Part shown: positions 1 through 5,590 of the stretch, one piece after another | Numbering within the stretch: position 1 is the stretch's first letter | Layout: every line of letters begins with the position of its first letter | Assembly (NCBI GenBank): GCA_023412755.1 | Contig: JAEZCB010000228.1 | Span: forward strand, 1 to 6,400 | Reading direction: 5' to 3' | Origin: Bacteroidota bacterium | GTDB lineage: Bacteria; Bacteroidota; Bacteroidia; Flavobacteriales_F; PHOS-HE28 | Length of the DNA stretch: 6,400 bases | Notes under the pieces: model-generated | The model's database searches: none | What the model was told of the DNA's origin: nothing | Seen by the model: only the letters and a program-made list of their open reading frames with translations | Position numbers and translations under genes: made by a program

Positions 1-671
1 TCGTAGTAGTTGCCCACGCATTGCAGGTTGTACTTGTCAGCATCCTCGAGACCGACGCCGATCACGAAGGGTTTAAGCACGATGCCTTTGGCCTGCAACG
101 CGCGGCTTACGGCGCAGGGATCTTCATCGCATGCCTCGATGCCATCGGTGATGAGGATGATGACGTTGCGCACTTTCTGATCGCCGCTTCGGATGTTCTT
201 CGAGGGGAAATCGCCGGCTGCTTATTCCAGCGATCGCGCGATCGGCGTGGTGCCGAGGCAGCGTACCGATCGGAGCGTGCTGCGGATGTCCGGGATGCTG
301 TTGCCGCTGAACGGGACTTCGAGGCAGGTATCATCGCAGTCCTGTTGTCCGGGCTTGATCGGTGTCTGGTGTCCGTAGAGCCGGAGGGCGAGTTCGAGGT
401 TCGGTTTGCCTTCGAGTTCCTTGAGCGAGGTGAGGAGTAGCTCGCGTGCTGTCTCGATCTTCGGGCGGCCGCCCCAGAAGGCGTTCATGCTGTTGCTGGC
501 ATCGAAGACGAAGAGCATGCGGGTGAGGGGCTCGTCGTTCTGCTGCGCGAATGCGGGTGAAAGTGTGAGAAAGGTGAGAAGGGCAAAAAAGAGATAAAGG
601 GAAATGCGCCGCGACTCCTTGGACGAGTGCGACTTCTGAGGACATGTGGCTTCAGCTTTTGCTGATGTCAT
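1..671 (-). pseudogene. Secreted von Willebrand factor A (VWA) domain protein, interrupted by an in-frame stop; 3' end outside window
   Basis: The ATG at 671 opens a protein with a long polar N-terminus, a hydrophobic stretch at about residues 23-39 and a likely signal peptidase site after AFA (residue 42), so export is expected. A VWA fold follows. The metal-site (MIDAS) loop DASNS is at residues 57-61 in the context MLFVFDASNSM, and the MIDAS Thr is in GTTPIARSLE at residues 140-149. Codon 150 is TAA (222-224). The same frame then continues without a shift as AAGDFPSKNIRSGDQKV, the third MIDAS element IILITDGIEACDEDPC, and KPFVIGVGLEDADKYN, up to the window edge. The family signature therefore lies on both sides of the stop. 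Bacteroidota homologues, as I recall them, read through here with Lys or Gln, so one base change (AAA or CAA to TAA) would explain it. As written, the product is a 149-aa secreted half-domain lacking the MIDAS Asp. It could be a young pseudogene, a sequencing error or readthrough. The ligand and role are unknown. Confidence 0.85.
222..224 (-). other. In-frame TAA stop inside the VWA domain
   Basis: The minus-strand codons run CTG GAA TAA GCA GCC GGC GAT, so the stop sits between SLE and AAGDFP. No frame change is needed to recover the rest of the VWA domain. This separates a nonsense change from the more common indel error. Confidence 0.85.
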
Positions 672-1118
672 GAGCGGGGCTTCAGTGCCTTAACGTGAAA
701 ACTGTGCCGAAGTTGGGGGTTATTGTTGGATATGGAGGGATCAGTATTGAATGGCTGCGAGATCTATGAACAGGTCATTGGTCGCCTTGCGAGTTGTCAA
801 TGGTGTTGGATCGCCTGTATCCCCAGTATGCCACAACACCACCCCTGTGTCGCTCGATCATTCGCTCAGATCATTGAGGGCCAAGCAGCGATCGCATGAA
901 CATTCTGATGAATGTTGCGAAGATCAGCAGCCGTTGATGGCTCATGGAGAGCGTCCGGTTATAGATGGGCCTTGGAGGATGTGCCCCGTTCGACCTGCTA
1001 CTTCGGGGAAGGCCGGCATTACAGAAAAGTGGTGGTGGAGGCGTAAATGATACTATGCCCGCAAATAAGATCTCTCTTCTCATATGGCGATACGTCCCCG
1101 CCAGCAGATCGGTACTTG
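672..1118. other. Gene-poor gap of about 450 bases between the DUF2490 and VWA genes
   Basis: Frames on both strands are short and give compositions unlike any protein family I know (runs of Pro or Trp, no domain motif). I see no tRNA or rRNA signature. The gap must contain the 3' end signals of the DUF2490 transcript and the promoter of the VWA gene. I find no clear terminator with a T-run, and no good match to the Bacteroidota promoter pattern (TTG about 19-20 bases before TAnnTTTG). The only clear structure is the bulged hairpin at 892-920. The gap is long for a compact genome, so a small RNA or a decayed gene could sit here. Confidence 0.5.
892..920. other. Bulged inverted repeat (hairpin) in intergenic DNA
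   Basis: AACATTC (899-905) pairs perfectly with GAATGTT (910-916) across a TGAT loop. The stem resumes below a 3-base ATG bulge (896-898) with TCGC (892-895) against GCGA (917-920). This gives 11 pairs in all. No T-run follows on either strand, so it is not a standard terminator. It could be an RNA fold or a protein-binding site. Confidence 0.4.
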
Positions 1119-1132
1119 CTAAGGTCTAAGGT
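1119..1132. repeat. 7-base tandem repeat at the DUF2490 stop codon
   Basis: CTAAGGT occurs twice back to back (1119-1125 and 1126-1132). On the minus strand the repeat encodes the C-terminal LRP and supplies the TAG stop. With one copy the frame would run on past the present end. The copy number therefore decides where the protein ends. Confidence 0.6.
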
Positions 1133-1889
1133 CCAGATCCCAGGTGATCCCCACCTGCAGCGTATGATTGCGTTCGGCGCGGACACCATCCGGCTTTATC
1201 CAATAATGGTTCAGGTATCCGATCTGAACGTTCCTGTTCTTATCAATGCGCCAACCTAAAGCGGCATAGAGCCGGTTCTGGTCCAGCACATTCAACCCGA
1301 TGTTGCTGCCGAACTGGATGAAAGGCTCATCATACAATGCAAGGAAGAGACTGTTATCCGAAAGCTCCGGACCAATGAGTGGGATCGATACGAAGAACCG
1401 GTAGCGCATCCGCTGCCTGAAGATCATACCCATGCGCTCGAAGTCATCGCCACCCTCCACCAGGGTCTTCTGTTCCATCCAGCGTTGTTCCAGCCGGTAT
1501 CGGTGCTGGAAGTGGAAACGTCCTATCTGTTGGCCAAATACGAGCTGCTGCCATAGCCGGTGTTCATCGAATTCGGCCGGAATGGGTTGTTCCCCGTAAG
1601 GAAAGGAACGGATCCAACCATAACCACTGGATATGATCACTCCACCCGGCAAATGATGGTTGACTCCGATCCGCACCAGTGATTGCATCCAATGTTCCAC
1701 GAAACCATGTCGCCGCCATTGGTATTCGGAGTGCACCCCCCAGCGTTCGCTCAGCCGGTGGTTACCGAAGTACATGTACCAGCCGTTGGTCTGATCGGCG
1801 ATCTGGGCATTTGCCGCATTGCAGCACGTGATCAGGATCAAGAACAGGATCGACAGGGCTGATGCCCATTTGACGCTCCACCCTCGCAT
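1119..1889 (-). CDS. DUF2490 family protein, predicted exported outer-membrane beta-barrel
   Basis: I chose the ATG at 1889, giving 256 aa. It places a typical signal peptide at the very N-terminus: MRGWSVKWAS, a hydrophobic core ALSILFLILI, and a likely cut after NAA-NA near residue 28. The same frame is open to a GTG at 1931, which would add 14 residues (270 aa) in front of the signal. The mature part starts with NGWYMYFGNHRLSERWGVHS and is rich in alternating aromatic and charged residues (YQWRRHGF, RYRLEQRW, RMRYRFF, RNVQIGYLNHYW, NHTLQVGITWDL). That is the pattern of amphipathic strands in the DUF2490 family, which is common in Bacteroidota and has no assigned function. The Cys pair in the signal (ITCC) does not make a good lipobox. 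The gene starts 97 bases after the pruA stop, on the same strand, with no strong terminator between, so co-transcription is possible. A 7-base tandem repeat overlaps its stop codon. Confidence 0.8.
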   Translation of the reverse strand: MRGWSVKWASALSILFLILITCCNAANAQIADQTNGWYMYFGNHRLSERWGVHSEYQWRRHGFVEHWMQSLVRIGVNHHLPGGVIISSGYGWIRSFPYGEQPIPAEFDEHRLWQQLVFGQQIGRFHFQHRYRLEQRWMEQKTLVEGGDDFERMGMIFRQRMRYRFFVSIPLIGPELSDNSLFLALYDEPFIQFGSNIGLNVLDQNRLYAALGWRIDKNRNVQIGYLNHYWIKPDGVRAERNHTLQVGITWDLDLRP

Positions 1890-1956
1890 ATTCCGACTCG
1901 CCACTTTCAGAAGGATCGGCCACAACTCCACGCGGTCAAGGTCACGACCGGCTCGC

Positions 1957-1980
1957 TCGAACCAAGCACCTTTGGATCGA
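1957..1980. other. Imperfect hairpin just after pruA
   Basis: TCGA-A-CCAA (1957-1965) pairs with TTGG-A-TCGA (1972-1980) around a 6-base loop, with one A-A mismatch in the stem. It starts about 6 bases beyond the pruA stop in the direction of transcription. No T-run follows, so it is at best a weak terminator or an mRNA 3' end stabiliser. Confidence 0.25.
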
Positions 1981-1986
1981 ATGCCC

Positions 1987-3615
1987 TCATCCCAGGAACG
2001 GATACCGGTGATCCGTGGGAGGAACGAAGGTCTCTTTGATCGTGCGTGGGCTCACCCAGCGGATCAGGTTCAGGTAGCTGCCGGCCTTGTCATTGGTGCC
2101 GCTGCCGCGGGCTCCCCCAAAGGGTTGCTGGCCTACGACAGCACCTGTCGGTTTGTCGTTGATGTAAAAGTTACCGGCGCTGTTCCGCAGGTGCGTGGTG
2201 GCCTGGACGATCGCCTTCCGATCGTTGCTAAGGATGGCGCCAGTAAGGGCGTACGGGCTGGTAGCGTCGACCATCTTCAACGTTTCTTCCCACTTGTTCT
2301 CATCATATACATGGATCGTGAGTACAGGTCCGAAGATCTCTTCACACATGGTGGTGTATGTTGGATCCTTCGCCACGGCCACCGTGGGTTCAATGAACCA
2401 GCCTTCGCTGTTATCATATTTGCCTCCCGCGATCACCTCCACGTTCTTGCCACCCTTTGCGAAACCATCGATGTAGCCGCTGATCTTCTTGAACGCACGT
2501 TCATCGATCACCGCATTGATGAAGTTGGAGAAGTCCCGTGGGCTACCCATCTTGAAACTGGCGAGGTCTTCCTGCAGTTCCCTTTTCACTTCCGGCCAGA
2601 TGTTGCCGGGGATGTACGCGCGGCTGGCGGCACTGCATTTTTGGCCCTGGTACTCGAAGGCACCGCGGCTGAGCGCCGTGGCCACCTCTGTTGGATCGGC
2701 ACTTCTGTGGGCCACCACGAAATCCTTTCCACCGGTCTCGCCTACGATCCTGGGATAGCTGCGATAGGTCTCAAGACCGTTGGCGATGGTCTTCCATAGC
2801 AAACGGAACACGCCTGTGCTTCCAGTGAAATGGAGTCCGGCGAACTCCGGATGACTGAAGATCACATCTCCGGCATCGGCGCCTTCAACATGGATCAGGT
2901 TGATCACACCATCGGGTAGTCCGGCAGCGCGGAAGATGTCCATGATCACCTGTGCGCTGTAGATCTGCGTATCGGCACATTTCCATACCGCCACGTTGCC
3001 CATCAAGGCAGGCGCGCTGGGAAGATTGCCCGCGATAGCGGTGAAATTGAACGGGGTCAATGCGAAGACGAAACCTTCCAAGGGGCGATACTCGAGACGG
3101 TTCCAGGTGCCAGCCGGACTGAAGGGCTGGTCGCGGTAGATCTGCTGCATGTAGTGCACATTGAACCGCAGGAAATCCGCGAACTCACACGCACTGTCGA
3201 TCTCGGCCTGGAAGGCGTTCTTACCCTGCCCGAGCATGGTGGCCGCATTGATCTTCCATCGGTATGGACCGGCGATCAGGTCGGCCGCCTTCAGGAAGAT
3301 CGCCGCACGGTCTTCCCATCGCATCATCTCCCATTCGGGCTTCGCCTTCAATGCCGCGTCGATCGCTTGTTGCACATGCTTCTTGTCACCGAAGTGACCA
3401 TACCCGAGTACATGTTTGTGCTGGTGCGGCGGACGAACGATACGCCGGTCTTTCGTCTCTACCGGTCTGCCACCGATCCACATCGGAAGTTCCCGCTCCC
3501 CGGCCATCATTCGATCGTATTCCTGGATCAGCTGTTCGCGCTCCGGTGTGCCAGGTGCATAGCTTTTAACGGGTTCATTGATGGGGGCGGGGCTTTGGAA
3601 AATGGCGTCGGTCAT
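1987..3615 (-). CDS. pruA: L-glutamate gamma-semialdehyde dehydrogenase (1-pyrroline-5-carboxylate dehydrogenase), ALDH4A1-like
   Basis: This is the second step of proline breakdown: it oxidises glutamate semialdehyde (from P5C) to glutamate and makes NADH in the cytoplasm. The 542-aa protein is full length for the stand-alone P5CDH type, which closely resembles mitochondrial ALDH4A1 and is not fused to proline dehydrogenase. Motifs in order: NEPVKSYAPGTPER near the N-terminus; LTPFNFTAIAGNLPS (186-200) in the Rossmann region; NAD-binding Lys212; FTGSTGVF (263-270); general base Glu293 in GETGGKD; catalytic Cys327 in EYQGQKCSAASRAY; EEIFGPV (425-431); and the P5CDH substrate-site block NFYINDKPTGAVVGQQPFGG. 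The frame is open 99 codons further upstream to a GTG at 3912. I chose the ATG at 3615 because MTDAIFQ followed by NEPVKSYAPG matches the usual family N-terminus, and the upstream part overlaps an unrelated MscS-like remnant. One oddity is WKCADT at 211-216, where relatives have Pro in place of Cys (ALDH4A1 has WKPSDT). Confidence 0.95.
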   Translation of the reverse strand: MTDAIFQSPAPINEPVKSYAPGTPEREQLIQEYDRMMAGERELPMWIGGRPVETKDRRIVRPPHQHKHVLGYGHFGDKKHVQQAIDAALKAKPEWEMMRWEDRAAIFLKAADLIAGPYRWKINAATMLGQGKNAFQAEIDSACEFADFLRFNVHYMQQIYRDQPFSPAGTWNRLEYRPLEGFVFALTPFNFTAIAGNLPSAPALMGNVAVWKCADTQIYSAQVIMDIFRAAGLPDGVINLIHVEGADAGDVIFSHPEFAGLHFTGSTGVFRLLWKTIANGLETYRSYPRIVGETGGKDFVVAHRSADPTEVATALSRGAFEYQGQKCSAASRAYIPGNIWPEVKRELQEDLASFKMGSPRDFSNFINAVIDERAFKKISGYIDGFAKGGKNVEVIAGGKYDNSEGWFIEPTVAVAKDPTYTTMCEEIFGPVLTIHVYDENKWEETLKMVDATSPYALTGAILSNDRKAIVQATTHLRNSAGNFYINDKPTGAVVGQQPFGGARGSGTNDKAGSYLNLIRWVSPRTIKETFVPPTDHRYPFLG

Positions 3616-3689
3616 GGGTCTCGGAATGCGGCGCGAAGATACCCATGCGAACTTGAGGATGGGCGTCTGCACTACCCAATGGATCACAT

Positions 3690-3706
3690 TGCATTGAGGC
3701 AATGCA
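3690..3706. other. Perfect short inverted repeat upstream of pruA
   Basis: TGCATTG (3690-3696) pairs with CAATGCA (3700-3706) across an AGG loop, about 75 bases upstream of the pruA start. It could be an operator half-site pair or a 5'-leader hairpin. Short repeats of this size also arise by chance. Confidence 0.25.
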
Positions 3707-3807
3707 TGGTTCATGGAAGCTCCGGAAAAACCTTGGGCCAGGAGATCCCGGTCCACCATACGACACTTGCCATTGGAATACATCTGCCTGGCCGTGGCCG
3801 TGTGCGG

Positions 3808-3956
3808 CATTCTCATGCCTAACAAGGCCGAATGGGGGATGGATACCGCGCCATCGTTCTCCGTCTGCACGAAGACGAAGAAATAGGTGATGGCGACCAA
3901 TTCCCCTTCCACTCTATGGCCTGATCGAATACTTTGATGTGATCACCGATGATCAC
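3808..3956 (-). pseudogene. Likely remnant of an MscS-type mechanosensitive channel (beta-domain only, frameshifted)
   Basis: From a GTG at 3956 that overlaps the icd TGA stop, one frame reads VIIGDHIKVFDQAIE (3956-3912). Shifting back by one base, the next frame reads VEGELVAITYFFVFVQTEND and then GAVSIPHSALLGMRM (3912-3808). Joined, they follow the order of the MscS beta-domain: a G-D-x-I-K-V start, I-E-G-E-(V/L)-x-x-I, then T-x-(D/N)-G-x-x-V-x-I-P-(N/H)-S-x-L-L. The membrane helices that should come first are absent, because icd coding sequence abuts directly. A one-base loss near 3912-3914 breaks the frame. I infer that a channel gene downstream of icd lost its 5' part and is decaying. 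The second frame runs on without a stop into pruA, which explains the misleadingly long pruA frame. No search was possible; resemblance by motif order is the only evidence. Confidence 0.45.
3939..3956. other. Inverted repeat over the icd stop codon
   Basis: GTGATCA (3939-3945) pairs with TGATCAC (3950-3956) across a CCGA loop, and the icd stop (3953-3955) lies in one arm. No T-run follows on the minus strand (ATCAAAG comes next), so it is a poor intrinsic terminator. It may be incidental, because it falls inside the MscS-like reading frame. Confidence 0.3.
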
Positions 3957-5416
3957 TCGCCCTGGCCAAGGGAGAATCCGCGCTCCCCATCGAAGAGGTA
4001 GAGGTTCTCGGTCTTCACCACATCGATGCCGGCCTCATGGAGTTGCTGCAGGAGTTTGGGTACGGCGCCTTTATCGATGGCGATGTACTGTGCTTTCGCG
4101 GCCTTCACATCCACACCTGTTCCCACGAACCGGCAGCGCCAATGGTCGGTGCAGAAGGTCTCGGGGAAACCATCGGGCCACACTTTCACACCTCGATTGG
4201 TGATCAGCTTCAATTGCAAAGTGCCGGCAGCTGCCTTTTTCAACTTTTCCGCGAGTGCATCCGGGCCATCCGTGGCGCTGGCCACGAACATGTCCACCCC
4301 GCACAGTTCACGCCTCACCTCGGGGCGATCGTATTCGAAACGGGGCATCCGCCCTCCCTTCATCTCGACCGCCTTGAGTGTTGAGGGCTTCTTGCCCAGC
4401 CGCTGGATCACAGCGTCAGTGAATTCCCTGGTGCCGGCTTTCACTTTGCTTACACCTTCCTGGTACACATCACCGGTGTGTATCCCATCCTCCAGCGTTT
4501 TCAGCCAGGCGTTCTGGATGGCTTCGGCCTTTTGCGGCATGCCCATATGCACCAGCATCATGCAGGCGGCGTTGAGCATCGCGCTCGGGTTCGCGATGCC
4601 TTTACCTGCGATGTCCGGGGCCGATCCGTGTATGGCCTCGAACATGCTGATCCTGTCGCCAATATTCGCGCTTCCGGCCATGCCCACACTGCCGGTGAGT
4701 TCGGCGGTGACATCGCTGATGATGTCACCATACAGGTTCAGCGTAACGATCACATCGTAGCGCTCCGGACGTGTTGCCACGCGCGCCGTGCCGATGTCGA
4801 TGATCTGCGTTTCCTGTTCGATCTCCGGATATTCCCTGCCCACCTTGCGGAAGATGTCCGCGAAGAGTCCATCGGTGAGCTTCATGATGTTGTCCTTCAC
4901 CAGGCAGGTCACTTTCTTGCGGCCGTTGCTGCGCGCGTGGTCGAAGGCGTAGCGGACGATCTTTTCCGTGCCGGGAATGGAGATCAGTTTCAGGCACTGG
5001 TACACATCGGTGGTCTGCCGATGCTCGATGCCAGCGTACAGATCCTCTTCGTTCTCGCGCACCACCACCACATCCATGTCCGGGTGTTGCGTGCGTATGA
5101 AAGGGTGGTAACTACGACATGGTCTTACGTTGGCGAAAAGTCCGAGGGTCTTGCGTATGGTGACGTTCAAACTTTTGTAGCCGCCACCCTGCGGTGTGGT
5201 TATGGGGCCTTTCAAAAAGATCGGGTTGTGGCGTAGTGTATCCCATGCGTCTGTAGGGATACCACTGGTGTTGCCGCTGAGGTAGACCTTTTCCCCGACC
5301 TCGATCCTGTCATACCGCAGCCCGCAATCCGCGGCATCGAGGATACGGAGCACGGCCTCCGTGATCTCAGGCCCAATTCCATCGCCAGCGGCGACCGTGA
5401 TCTTTTTGTTGCTCAT
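3953..5416 (-). CDS. icd: Isocitrate dehydrogenase, long form with C-terminal domain; NAD+-type coenzyme signature
   Basis: This TCA-cycle enzyme oxidatively decarboxylates isocitrate to 2-oxoglutarate in the cytoplasm. The 487-aa product resembles Thermus thermophilus IDH (about 496 aa) and the Rickettsia form, including the extra C-terminal domain (about residues 355-487) with ITNRGVKVWPDGF, HWRCRF and a tail FDGERGFSLGQGE. Core motifs: AAGDGIGPEI (9-18); substrate loop KSLNVTIRK (81-89, Ser82 and Arg88); Arg98, Arg101 and Arg120; catalytic Tyr127 in ENEEDLYAGIEH; catalytic Lys174 in VKDNIMK; metal-binding Asp231 and Asp235 in NLYGDIISD; and the coenzyme loop HGSAPDIAGKGIANPSA (263-279). 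NADP enzymes have Lys-Tyr after HGSAP or HGTAP, but here it is Asp268-Ile269, as in NAD-dependent IDH and isopropylmalate dehydrogenase. Databases often call this family NADP-dependent; I expect NAD+. The substrate Ser/Asn/Arg pattern and the long C-terminal part argue against LeuB. The start is the ATG at 5416. Confidence 0.94.
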   Translation of the reverse strand: MSNKKITVAAGDGIGPEITEAVLRILDAADCGLRYDRIEVGEKVYLSGNTSGIPTDAWDTLRHNPIFLKGPITTPQGGGYKSLNVTIRKTLGLFANVRPCRSYHPFIRTQHPDMDVVVVRENEEDLYAGIEHRQTTDVYQCLKLISIPGTEKIVRYAFDHARSNGRKKVTCLVKDNIMKLTDGLFADIFRKVGREYPEIEQETQIIDIGTARVATRPERYDVIVTLNLYGDIISDVTAELTGSVGMAGSANIGDRISMFEAIHGSAPDIAGKGIANPSAMLNAACMMLVHMGMPQKAEAIQNAWLKTLEDGIHTGDVYQEGVSKVKAGTREFTDAVIQRLGKKPSTLKAVEMKGGRMPRFEYDRPEVRRELCGVDMFVASATDGPDALAEKLKKAAAGTLQLKLITNRGVKVWPDGFPETFCTDHWRCRFVGTGVDVKAAKAQYIAIDKGAVPKLLQQLHEAGIDVVKTENLYLFDGERGFSLGQGE

Positions 5417-5542
5417 GTGTTGCTAATGATGGTGAAGTGAACGGGTATGGCCAATGGAATGTTCAATTTCACGACCATTGAATATACGGTACAAGTGAAG
5501 CGCCGTTTGACGCAGTAGCTTCTCAAGACTTCTACAGAATAA
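5417..5542 (-). promoter_or_regulatory. icd upstream region with short inverted repeats
   Basis: This AT-richer stretch between the nqrF terminator and the icd ATG must hold the icd promoter. The + strand shows CAATGG (5452-5457) facing CCATTG (5475-5480), and TTCAAT (5462-5467) facing ATTGAA (5477-5482). These are overlapping inverted repeats that could form an operator or alternative leader folds. A TATATT element lies at 5484-5489 on the minus strand, but no convincing partner box is at the right spacing. The promoter position is therefore not assigned. Confidence 0.3.
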
Positions 5543-5570
5543 CGAACCCCGGCCAATGGACCGGGGTTCG
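5543..5570 (-). terminator. Intrinsic terminator of nqrF
   Basis: CGAACCCCGG (5543-5552) pairs perfectly with CCGGGGTTCG (5561-5570), giving a 10-bp GC-rich stem around an 8-base loop. It starts 20 bases past the nqrF stop. On the minus strand it is followed by TTATTCTGT, which is T-rich but not a pure run. On the + strand it is followed by CATGTTGGG, so it points to minus-strand termination. It separates nqrF transcription from icd. Confidence 0.8.
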
Positions 5571-5590
5571 CATGTTGGGTGGGTTGGTCC

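Noticed and set aside
652..665. TCAGC/GCTGA hairpin just inside the VWA gene start
   Set aside because: A 5-bp stem with a TTTT loop inside the signal-peptide coding region is easily expected by chance; no sign of a regulatory role.
983..1007. CCCCG/CGGGG inverted repeat as a terminator after DUF2490
   Set aside because: Only 5 bp with a 15-base loop and no T-run on the minus strand.
751..1050. Plus-strand open frame of 99 codons in the gap between the VWA and DUF2490 genes
   Set aside because: No family motif, odd composition (WWWRRK end, clustered His and Cys) and no promoter or ribosome-binding signal. Every supported gene is on the other strand.
1819..2799. Long plus-strand open frame (326 codons) opposite pruA and DUF2490
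   Set aside because: It is the antisense shadow of two well-supported genes; its sequence follows from their codon use.
3634..3641. TATCTTCG on the minus strand as a Bacteroidota -7 box (TAnnTTTG) for pruA
   Set aside because: One mismatch to the consensus, and no TTG element at the expected 19-20 base spacing; too weak to call.
4478..5236. Plus-strand open frame of 252 codons, His- and Val-rich, opposite icd
   Set aside because: Mirror of the icd coding strand; icd has complete catalytic motifs across the same bases.
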